From: Acidimicrobiia bacterium | GTDB lineage: Bacteria; Actinomycetota; Acidimicrobiia; Spongiisociales; UBA5794 | Reading direction: 5' to 3' | Assembly: GCA_029934555.1 (NCBI GenBank) | Contig: JAOZMA010000121.1 | Coordinates: 1-6,699, forward strand | DNA: 6,699 bases | Shown: piece after piece, positions 1-5,262 of the stretch | Layout of the letters: every line of letters begins with the position of its first letter | Numbering within the stretch: position 1 is the first letter of the stretch | Translations under genes and position numbers: made by a program | The notes under the pieces: generated by a model | The model's input: only the letters and a program-made list of their open reading frames with translations | Told to the model about the DNA's origin: nothing | The model's database searches: none

Positions 1-89
1 CGTGGGTCCTCGAACAGTCGATCCGCAACTACGACCCGTGCATCTCATGTGCGACGCACTTCCTTGATCTGACGGTGGAACGTGGCTGA
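1..89 (+). CDS. [NiFe] hydrogenase large subunit, C-terminal end only (5' partial)
   Basis: Only the last 28 residues lie in the window. Reading from base 3, they contain the motif DPCISCATH (residues 11-19 of the fragment), followed by nine residues and a TGA stop at 87-89. DPCxxCxxH is the C-terminal motif whose two cysteines bind the Ni-Fe active site in [NiFe] hydrogenase large subunits. In this family the tail after the His is removed by a dedicated protease once nickel is inserted, and here that tail is FLDLTVERG. The 'NYDPCISCATHFL' style resembles group 3 cytoplasmic hydrogenases, most like 3b (NADP-linked, sometimes called sulfhydrogenase). The subgroup is inference, because the L1 motif and the other subunits lie outside the window. 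The next gene, which overlaps it, is the matching protease, and this strongly supports the call. Confidence 0.93.
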   Translation, partial: WVLEQSIRNYDPCISCATHFLDLTVERG

Positions 90-543
90 CGTCGTCGTGA
101 TCGGGGTCGGCAACCGGATGATGGGAGATGACGCCGTCGGGCCGATCGTGATCGATCGGCTCGCCGGGCGGCTCCCGGAGACAGTGTCATTGATCGAATC
201 GGTCGGGGATGCCACTCATCTACTCGACTCGTGGCGCGACGCCAGGCTGACCGTCGTTGTTGACGCCGTGGTCTCTGGTGGTGTTCCCGGCTCGATTCAC
301 CGCATCGACGGAAAGGAGGGTCTCCCGCCATCGTGGCGCTCGGCATCGACCCACCTCATCGGCGTCGTCGAAGCCATCGACCTGGGTGGCGCGGTCGACA
401 TGATGCCGGACGAACTTGTGGTCTACGGCATCGAGATCGACAAGGTCGAACCGGGCGTGGTGTTGGCTCGCGAGATCGACGCAGCCGCCGATGAGGTCGT
501 AGAGATGATCGCGGCAGAGTTAGCCGTAGTCCGTAGTCCGTAG
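82..543 (+). CDS. [NiFe] hydrogenase maturation protease (HyaD/HybD/HycI family)
   Basis: This 153-aa protein is a usual length for the nickel-dependent endopeptidases that cut the C-terminal tail from the hydrogenase large subunit after nickel loading. It opens with the family motif GVGNRMMGDDAVG (residues 8-20). By alignment to E. coli HybD (Glu16, Asp62, His93), the metal-sensing ligands are Asp17, Asp61 (VVVDAV) and His91 (STHLIG). The late 'VYGIEID' segment is also typical. The GTG start at 82 is almost forced: an in-frame TGA lies at 70-72, no other start codon lies between them, and the next ATG (118) would remove the GxGN motif. No good Shine-Dalgarno sequence is seen, so translation is probably coupled to the hydrogenase gene, which it overlaps by 8 bp. 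The last residues (VVRSP) and the TAG stop are encoded by a 7-bp tandem repeat, so the native C-terminus may have been replaced. The protein acts in the cytoplasm. Confidence 0.93.
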   Translation: MADVVVIGVGNRMMGDDAVGPIVIDRLAGRLPETVSLIESVGDATHLLDSWRDARLTVVVDAVVSGGVPGSIHRIDGKEGLPPSWRSASTHLIGVVEAIDLGGAVDMMPDELVVYGIEIDKVEPGVVLAREIDAAADEVVEMIAAELAVVRSP

Positions 544-606
544 TGGGGCACCGTAGTCCGTAGTCCGTAGTCCGTAGTCCGTAGTCCGTAGTCCGTAGTC
601 CGTAGG
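524..606. repeat. Heptanucleotide tandem repeat array (CCGTAGT)n
   Basis: Three perfect copies of CCGTAGT occupy 524-544. A 6-bp interruption (GGGGCA, 545-550) follows, then seven perfect copies at 551-599 and an eighth with one change (CCGTAGG, 600-606). The array starts inside the final codons of the protease gene and fills most of the 94-bp gap before the convergent gene. Because 7 is not a multiple of 3 and each unit holds TAG, every + strand frame is stopped within 21 bases. The - strand (ACTACGG) has no stop in any frame and would read as the peptide repeat TTDYGLR. The units are not self-complementary, so this is not a hairpin terminator. Heptanucleotide tandem repeats in intergenic DNA are known in other bacteria, for example the STRR sequences of cyanobacteria, but I cannot assign this one to a named family. 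Confidence 0.95.
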
Positions 607-608
607 CG

Positions 609-638
609 GTTGTCAGTATCTTCCTGTCACCTGTCACC
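609..638. repeat. Second, shorter heptamer repeat (CCTGTCA), partly decayed
   Basis: Two perfect tandem copies of CCTGTCA lie at 623-629 and 630-636, followed by CC at 637-638. A related GTTGTCA sits at 609-615, exactly 14 bases (two periods) upstream, with an unrelated heptamer (616-622) between. This looks like the remains of a separate 7-bp array beside the CCGTAGT array. Its right edge touches the TAG stop of the convergent - strand gene (638-640). Two exact copies could arise by chance; the shared 7-bp period with the neighbouring array is what makes it worth recording. Confidence 0.6.
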
Positions 639-1945
639 TATGCCAACACATCCTCCACGCCACCGCCGACCACCACTATCGGCTTGAACCCATCCGCTTC
701 CAGGTAGCGAACGGCCATCTCCGACCGGTAGCCGCCCCCGCAGATGACCCACACCGGTCGTTCCCGGTCGAGGGCCTCGGGAATGCCATCGCGAAGATCC
801 GGTACGTAGGCGTGGATCGAGTCGGGGATCGACCCGGCAGCCCATTCACCCGGGGCGCGGACGTCGAGGATCTGGGGCGGGCCGAGGTGGATCTCTGCCA
901 GAAGATCCGCTATCGGAGCGATCCGGTACCCCGGGAGTTGATCGGATCCGGTGAGGTCGGTGACGACTCCGACCACCTGGTCGTAGCCGATGCGAGCCAG
1001 TTGAGTCACTGCATCGTCGACGTTCTGACCATCGGTGGCGACAAGCACGATCGGTTCGTTGAATGGCACGAGCCATCCGGCCCAGACTCCCATCTGATCT
1101 TCGAGTTCAAATCCATAAGAACCGGCAAGGTGCCCGGCGGCGTAATCGGCGTGGGGGCGAATATCGAGAACATGGGCATCGTCGGGAATGTCGGCAGCAT
1201 TGAGGGGAGGGATCGGGATCGTCGGGATCGGCTCCGGTCCTGAGACGTTGATCGGTCCCATGTGCGCGTAGTAGTCCGGATACGGTTGAAGGTCGGAGAG
1301 GGCTGCGACGACGAACGCATCTTCCGATGGGTACCCGAGCATCGGATTCGAGCGCTTCTCGGCGCCGATCGACGACGTGGTGGTCTCTGCGACGGATGCG
1401 GTGCAGAAGGATCCAGCGCCATGCGTGGGGTAGAGGTCGACACGATCGGGCAGAGATGCAAGGCGGGTGACCGACCCGTACTGGAGCCGAGCCAGTTGAT
1501 CGGCACGGTCGGCGCCGAGCAGGTCCGTGCGTCCGGTCGATCCGACGAGAAGGCTACCTCCTGAGAACAGAGCGACCGCTTCGTCGTCAACGAGGATGAG
1601 GTAGCTCACGTGCTCGGGCGTGTGGCCCGGGGTGTGGATCGGCCGGACGGTGAACGGACCTCCGTCGAGATCCTCCCGATGGAAGGCAGGCGTGTGGTCG
1701 AACGCCACACCTGCGGATGCGGGGAGGACGAGCTCTGCGCCGGTCGCTACAGCGACGGCCCTTCCACCCGATACGTAGTCGTTGTGAAGGTGGGTTTCGA
1801 GGACGAATCGCGTGTCGAGATGACGTGCGGCCTCGACGAACCTGCCCGTGTCGCGCTGCGGATCGATGATCAGGCCGACGCCGTCACGCTCGAAGACATA
1901 CGTGGAATCTCCCAGCCCGGGAGTCGGGATCACGGTGACGTTCAT
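638..1945 (-). CDS. MBL-fold / pseudorhodanese / rhodanese fusion, CstB-like persulfide-handling protein
   Basis: This 435-aa cytoplasmic protein has three domains. Residues 1 to about 235 form a metallo-beta-lactamase fold with THLHND (His52, His54, Asp56), HTPGH (His108), GRTDL (139-143) and PTHGAGS (His175). Residues about 250-345 form a rhodanese-like domain (LDIRPHADYAAGH) with no cysteine in the active loop (LVATDGQN, Asp305 near the usual Cys site), so it is probably inactive. Residues about 350-435 form a rhodanese with an intact loop CGGGYRS (Cys402). Staphylococcus aureus CstB, a persulfide dioxygenase-sulfurtransferase of about 444 aa, has the same order and size. A related role, oxidising or transferring sulfane sulfur, is inferred. 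In ETHE1-type persulfide dioxygenases the motif TGD gives the iron-ligand Asp; here it reads SGG (Gly130), so metal binding or chemistry may differ. The ATG at 1945 has no clear ribosome site. The gene lies 36 bp after copA on the same strand, probably in the same transcript. Alternative: a thioesterase- or glyoxalase-II-like hydrolase. Confidence 0.88.
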   Translation of the reverse strand: MNVTVIPTPGLGDSTYVFERDGVGLIIDPQRDTGRFVEAARHLDTRFVLETHLHNDYVSGGRAVAVATGAELVLPASAGVAFDHTPAFHREDLDGGPFTVRPIHTPGHTPEHVSYLILVDDEAVALFSGGSLLVGSTGRTDLLGADRADQLARLQYGSVTRLASLPDRVDLYPTHGAGSFCTASVAETTTSSIGAEKRSNPMLGYPSEDAFVVAALSDLQPYPDYYAHMGPINVSGPEPIPTIPIPPLNAADIPDDAHVLDIRPHADYAAGHLAGSYGFELEDQMGVWAGWLVPFNEPIVLVATDGQNVDDAVTQLARIGYDQVVGVVTDLTGSDQLPGYRIAPIADLLAEIHLGPPQILDVRAPGEWAAGSIPDSIHAYVPDLRDGIPEALDRERPVWVICGGGYRSEMAVRYLEADGFKPIVVVGGGVEDVLA

Positions 1946-1980
1946 ACGCGGAGGCGGGTCCGCCGGGTTACGTGGCGCAT
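1942..1980 (-). other. Possible 12-codon minicistron bridging copA and the MBL-rhodanese gene
   Basis: One base after the copA TGA stop (1984-1982) an ATG at 1980-1978 opens a frame that encodes MRHVTRRTRLRV. It ends with a TGA (1944-1942) that overlaps the ATG of the next gene as GTATGA. Five of the twelve residues are arginine. The downstream gene lacks a recognisable ribosome site, so ribosomes ending copA could re-start here and then again at the MBL gene. Nothing but this geometry supports translation. A frame of 12 codons is short enough to arise by chance. Confidence 0.25.
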
Positions 1981-1981
1981 G

Positions 1982-4144
1982 TCACTTCTGGCCGAATCGG
2001 CGGAGGCGGAGAGAGTTGGTGACTACGGAGACCGACGAGAATGCCATTGCTCCAGCAGCGATCATCGGGTTGAGGAACCCGAGGGCGGCCAGGGGTATCG
2101 CAGCCGTGTTGTAGCCGAACGCCCAGTAGAGGTTCTCTTTGATCGTCGAGAACGTCCTCCTGGCGAGGCGGAGAGAAGTGACGGCAAGCATCGGGTCGCC
2201 GCTCATCAGAACAACGTCACCGGCTTCGATAGCTACGTCGGTCCCGGAGCCCACCGCCATGCCGAGATCGGCCTGGGTGAGAGCCGGCGCGTCGTTGATG
2301 CCGTCACCGACGAAACCGACCGAGTGGCCGTCATGTTGGAGTCTGCGGATCTCTTCGGCCTTGTCGCCTGGGAGAACTTCGGCGATCACGCTGGTGATGC
2401 CGATCTCGGAGGCGATGGTCTCGGCGGTTCTGCGGTTGTCCCCCGTGAGCATGACGACATCGACACCCATGCCCTTGAGCGTGGAGATCGCTTCGGCCGA
2501 CGATGCTCTCACCGTGTCGGCGACACCGATGGTCCCCTGCACGGTTCCGTGCCAGCCGACAAGGAACGCCGTGTTCCCTGCGATCTCGATCCGTTCCATT
2601 GCGTCGCTGTACCGCTCGGGGATCTGGAGGCCTCGTTCGGCCATCAGCTTCGCCTTCCCGACGGTGACTTCGATGTCGTCGACGGTTCCCACAACACCCT
2701 GCCCTTGAAGCGCTGAGAAGTCTGTTGGCGTCGAGAGCTCGACGTCGCGTTCCTCCGCGCCGAGAGCGACAGCCTTGCCGATGGGATGCTCGCTCGCTGC
2801 CTCGACCGAGCCCGCAAGGGCGAGGAAGTGTGCCTCATCTTCGTCGGTGACGACGTCCGTGAGGGTCATCGCACCGCGTGTGAGGGTTCCGGTCTTGTCG
2901 AAGACGACAACGTCGACTGAACGCGCCCGCTCGAAGACTTCAGCGTTCTTGAAGAGCACGCCGAGCTCGGCTCCGCGCCCCGAGCCGACCATGATCGCCG
3001 TCGGCGTGGCCAGGCCCATGGCACATGGGCATGCGATGATGAGTACTGCAACGGCATTGCGGAGAGCCACCGGTAGATCTCCACCGCTTGCGACCATCCA
3101 GGAGACGAACACGACTGCTGCGAGCACCAGAACGGTCGGGACGAAGACCGCCGACACGCGATCCGCGAGACGCTGGACCGGAGCCTTCGTTGCCTGCGCG
3201 TCTTCGACCAGTCGAACGATCTGCGCCAGCGCTGTGGCGTCACCAACCTTCAAGACCTCGATCTCAAGGCGACCCTGCTGGTTGATCGTTGCCCCGAATG
3301 CGTCGTCCCCCGGCGTCTTCTCGACGGGCATGGATTCTCCCGTGAGCATCGACTCGTCGACGCTGGAGGAACCGATGGTGACCCGTCCGTCGGTCGGAAT
3401 CTTTTCGCCTGGTAGGACCACCACGGTGTCTCCAACCATGACGTCGCCGACGTCGACCATGATCTCGGAGCCGTCCCGTACGACGCGTGCTTGCTTCGCC
3501 CCCAGTTCGAGCAGCTTGGTGATGGCTCGGGAGGCGCGACCCTTTGCCCGTGCTTCGAAGAACCGGCCGAGCAAGATCAGCGTCGTGATCATGGCGGCGG
3601 TGTCGAAGAAGACGGCAGAGCCTTCGATCATGGCGTACAGCGAGTAGGCCCATGCGGTGATCGTCCCCACCGACACGAGTGTGTCCATGGCGGGACTCAT
3701 CGACGTGACCTGCTTCCAGGTCGCCTTGTGGAACTGCCATCCGAACCCGAAGACCACCACGGTGGTGAGAACCGCCTGGAGAGCGAAGTTCCATATCTCC
3801 TCGGGGCCGAACATGGCGAGCAGGAAGACCGGGACGGTGAGGCTCGCGGCGCCGATCAGGTTCTTGCGCTGGTAGACGACTTCTTCGTCGTAGCGCTCGG
3901 TGACGCTGATCCTCTCCTCACCGGCAACGACGGGTTCGATCTCATATCCGATCTTCGCAACCGCCGCCCTGAGGGCTTCCACGTCGACGTCGGGGCCAAC
4001 TTCGGCTCTGGCCTCATGGCCTGCGTAGTTGACGATCGCCGTCTCCACGCCGTCCTGCTTGCCGAGGACGCGTTCGATTCTCAGCGCACACGACGCGCAC
4101 GTCATACCGTCGACGTCGAACGTTATCGATTGTGTATCGGTCAT
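1982..4144 (-). CDS. copA: Cu(I)-exporting P-type ATPase CopA (P1B-1 type)
   Basis: This 720-aa inner-membrane pump exports cytosolic Cu(I) at the cost of ATP. One N-terminal heavy-metal domain carries GMTCASC (Cys16, Cys19). About eight membrane helices are visible (roughly 96-113, 116-136, 153-172, 178-196, 332-352, 359-382, 672-690, 693-710). The actuator TGE motif is at 268-270, the transport motif CPC at 372-374, the phosphorylation motif DKTGT at 416-420 (Asp416), the nucleotide-binding SEHP at 451-454, TGDN at 567-570 and GDGINDAP at 613-620. The last two helices keep YN (678-679) and M(x)2SS (Met700, Ser703, Ser704), which mark the Cu(I)-specific subgroup. All catalytic motifs are intact. 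The ATG at 4144 is preceded by GGAG (4155-4152) with a 7-base spacer. The gene lies 24 bp after copZ, forming a standard copZ-copA pair. A single metal-binding domain is common in bacterial CopA. Silver may also be transported. Confidence 0.96.
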   Translation of the reverse strand: MTDTQSITFDVDGMTCASCALRIERVLGKQDGVETAIVNYAGHEARAEVGPDVDVEALRAAVAKIGYEIEPVVAGEERISVTERYDEEVVYQRKNLIGAASLTVPVFLLAMFGPEEIWNFALQAVLTTVVVFGFGWQFHKATWKQVTSMSPAMDTLVSVGTITAWAYSLYAMIEGSAVFFDTAAMITTLILLGRFFEARAKGRASRAITKLLELGAKQARVVRDGSEIMVDVGDVMVGDTVVVLPGEKIPTDGRVTIGSSSVDESMLTGESMPVEKTPGDDAFGATINQQGRLEIEVLKVGDATALAQIVRLVEDAQATKAPVQRLADRVSAVFVPTVLVLAAVVFVSWMVASGGDLPVALRNAVAVLIIACPCAMGLATPTAIMVGSGRGAELGVLFKNAEVFERARSVDVVVFDKTGTLTRGAMTLTDVVTDEDEAHFLALAGSVEAASEHPIGKAVALGAEERDVELSTPTDFSALQGQGVVGTVDDIEVTVGKAKLMAERGLQIPERYSDAMERIEIAGNTAFLVGWHGTVQGTIGVADTVRASSAEAISTLKGMGVDVVMLTGDNRRTAETIASEIGITSVIAEVLPGDKAEEIRRLQHDGHSVGFVGDGINDAPALTQADLGMAVGSGTDVAIEAGDVVLMSGDPMLAVTSLRLARRTFSTIKENLYWAFGYNTAAIPLAALGFLNPMIAAGAMAFSSVSVVTNSLRLRRFGQK

Positions 4145-4151
4145 GGTCGGA

Positions 4152-4155
4152 CTCC
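4152..4155 (-). promoter_or_regulatory. Ribosome binding site of copA
   Basis: GGAG on the - strand with a 7-base spacer to the ATG at 4144. It lies inside the 24-bp gap after the copZ stop, and it supports the chosen copA start. Confidence 0.7.
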
Positions 4156-4168
4156 GGCTAGACCGCTC

Positions 4169-4384
4169 TCAGCTCTGGGCGGGGACGTCGTAACCCTGCT
4201 CCTCGATAGCGGCCACGATCGCTTCGAATGTTGAGTCGGTGCCGTCGTAGTCGAGGTCAACGGTGCGCTCGTCGATGTGGACCTCGACCTTGTCAACGCC
4301 GTCGAGAGGTGACACGGCACCCTCAATCGAGGACTTGCAATGTCCGCACGAGATTTCAGGGACGCTCAATGTTCTGGTGGACAC
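4169..4384 (-). CDS. copZ: CopZ-like copper chaperone (heavy-metal-associated domain)
   Basis: This 71-aa cytosolic protein consists of one HMA (ferredoxin-like beta-alpha-beta-beta-alpha-beta) domain. It binds Cu(I) and hands it to the metal-binding domain of CopA. The metal loop is ISCGHCKSSI, with Cys13 and Cys16 as CxxC and His15 between them. The more familiar MxCxxC Met is replaced by Ile-Ser, and the CGHC form is a variant often seen in actinobacterial-type chaperones. The second half (VEVHIDERTVDLDYD, then a helix and QGYDV) fits the fold. The start is the GTG at 4384: it has a strong GAAGGAG site 6 bases upstream and gives a normal-length domain. The frame stays open far upstream, but that stretch is antisense-style shadow of the preceding permease gene. 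copA follows 24 bp downstream. Confidence 0.93.
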   Translation of the reverse strand: MSTRTLSVPEISCGHCKSSIEGAVSPLDGVDKVEVHIDERTVDLDYDGTDSTFEAIVAAIEEQGYDVPAQS

Positions 4385-4390
4385 GGTGAT

Positions 4391-4397
4391 CTCCTTC
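4391..4397 (-). promoter_or_regulatory. Strong ribosome binding site of copZ
   Basis: GAAGGAG on the - strand, followed by the 6-base spacer ATCACC and the GTG at 4384. This is the clearest Shine-Dalgarno sequence in the window, and it decides the copZ start over any upstream codon in the same open frame. Confidence 0.85.
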
Positions 4398-4412
4398 GTC
4401 GCTTTGGGGCCG

Positions 4413-4440
4413 AGCGTATCAACGCCCGGACCCTTGTGAA
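4413..4440 (-). promoter_or_regulatory. Candidate sigma-70-type promoter for copZ-copA-mbl
   Basis: In the 74-bp gap between the exporter operon and copZ, the - strand shows TTCACA (4440-4435) and TACGCT (4418-4413), separated by 16 bases. Each box matches consensus at four of six positions. The -10 box would place transcription start about 20 bases before the copZ GTG. A short inverted repeat, ACCC-N9-GGGT (4430-4446), overlaps the -35 box and could be an operator. It does not match a CsoR or CueR site that I can recognise. The remainder of the gap shows no convincing terminator for the upstream permease gene. Confidence 0.35.
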
Positions 4441-4458
4441 ACGGGTTTCGTCGATTGA

Positions 4459-5262
4459 CTATTTCAGGAGAAGATGCCCGATGCGGCGCCCGGTGACCCA
4501 CGAGCCCACGATCCCCATCGTTGTGAGGTAGGCGACGTTGATCAGCATCGTCCACTCGAGGATGCCAAGCGTGAGGCCACGGATCAGAATCACGCCGTGG
4601 TAGAGCGGTGAGATCCATGTGATGACCTGCATGAACTCCGGATAGATATCGATCGGATAGAAGGTCGCGGAGAACAGGAACAGCGGGAGCGTGATCAGCG
4701 TCACGAGGTCGAGATCCTGCCAGGTCCTCATGTATGTCACTGCTGCGGTTCCAGCGGCACCGAACGCGAAGCCGATGAGGATCGTGGCCGGGAGAGCGAG
4801 CACGCCGTACGGGGAGTGGATGAGTCCCATGATCGTCATGACGACGAGGAACGCTGCCGAGTAGAACGCTCCCCGGATGAGAGCCCATGTGATTTCGCCT
4901 GTTGCGACGTCTTTGGCTTCGATGGGTGTGGCCAGGATTCCGTCGTAGATTTTCGCGTACTTCAGCTTGAAGAAGAGGTTCGTCGATTCGAAGACGGCCC
5001 CGTTCATGGCGGACGCTGCCAGCATCGCGGGTGCGACGAACGCCGTGTATTCGACGGGAATCCCGGCTACCTCAACATCGCCTGCGAGTTGTCCGATGCC
5101 AATGCCGATGGCGAAGAGGTAGAAGACGGGTTCGAAGAATCCGGAGAGGAAGACCGGCCAGAACGACTTGGTGGAGACGATGTTCCGCTCAACGATGTAC
5201 CGACCTCTCCACCTGCGAGGAAGAGGGGGCACGACCCGGGTGACGAGGTTGCCGGTTGTCAT
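4459..5262 (-). CDS. ABC-2 type exporter permease, second subunit (NodJ/DrrB-like)
   Basis: This 267-aa integral membrane protein of the ABC-2 permease family starts with a short basic cytoplasmic N-terminus (PRRWRGRYIVERN). Six hydrophobic segments follow at roughly 40-60, 72-92, 132-148, 153-178, 183-200 and 238-258. The stretch FWPVFLSGFFEPVFYLFAIG, the loop 'YDGILATPIEAKDVATGE' and the LPLFLFSATFYPIDIYP segment before the last periplasmic loop are typical of NodJ-like exporters. The start ATG at 5262 overlaps the TGA of the preceding permease in ATGA, which fixes the start and implies translational coupling. Only a distant GGAAG is seen upstream. It should pair with the first permease and the ATPase to export a substrate that the sequence does not reveal; lipids, glycans and drugs are all possible for the family. 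A TAG stop at 4461-4459 ends the exporter block. Confidence 0.9.
   Translation of the reverse strand: MTTGNLVTRVVPPLPRRWRGRYIVERNIVSTKSFWPVFLSGFFEPVFYLFAIGIGIGQLAGDVEVAGIPVEYTAFVAPAMLAASAMNGAVFESTNLFFKLKYAKIYDGILATPIEAKDVATGEITWALIRGAFYSAAFLVVMTIMGLIHSPYGVLALPATILIGFAFGAAGTAAVTYMRTWQDLDLVTLITLPLFLFSATFYPIDIYPEFMQVITWISPLYHGVILIRGLTLGILEWTMLINVAYLTTMGIVGSWVTGRRIGHLLLK

Noticed and set aside
524..606. CRISPR array or hairpin terminator
   Set aside because: Units are 7 bp with no spacers, which excludes CRISPR. CCGTAGT is not self-complementary and no stem can form, so a hairpin terminator is not supported.
356..637. Long - strand open frame encoding repeated TTDYGLR peptide across the heptamer array
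   Set aside because: The heptamer complement ACTACGG has no stop in any frame, so the frame is an artefact of the repeat plus the antisense of the protease gene. There is no start context or family resemblance.
1271..1278. Isolated GTAGTCCG inside the MBL gene as another copy of the heptamer repeat
   Set aside because: It is a single 8-base match in coding sequence without tandem copies and is expected by chance.
1556..1562. Perfect AGGAGGT on the - strand inside the MBL gene, as an internal translation start
   Set aside because: No ATG, GTG or TTG lies at a suitable distance downstream in the frame, and the bases simply encode the SGGS motif.
1953..1964. GGCGG/CCGCC inverted repeat between copA and the MBL gene as a terminator or attenuator
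   Set aside because: The stem is 5 bp with a 2-base loop and no T-run follows. It is too weak to call.
1610..2716. Long + strand open frame opposite the MBL gene and copA
   Set aside because: It is antisense to strongly supported genes, lacks recognisable domains, and is typical of shadow frames in high-GC DNA. The same holds for + strand frames at 2775-3647, 3491-4234, 4816-5751 and 5256-6380.
4430..4446. ACCC-N9-GGGT as a known CsoR or CueR operator
   Set aside because: The arms are only 4 bp, and neither spacing nor sequence matches the copper-regulator boxes I know. It is kept only as a speculative site within the copZ promoter region.
4385..4888. Upstream extension of copZ, whose frame stays open into the permease gene
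   Set aside because: The extension is low-complexity Arg/His/Pro-rich shadow sequence overlapping a real permease. The GTG at 4384 has an excellent ribosome site and gives a normal 71-aa chaperone.
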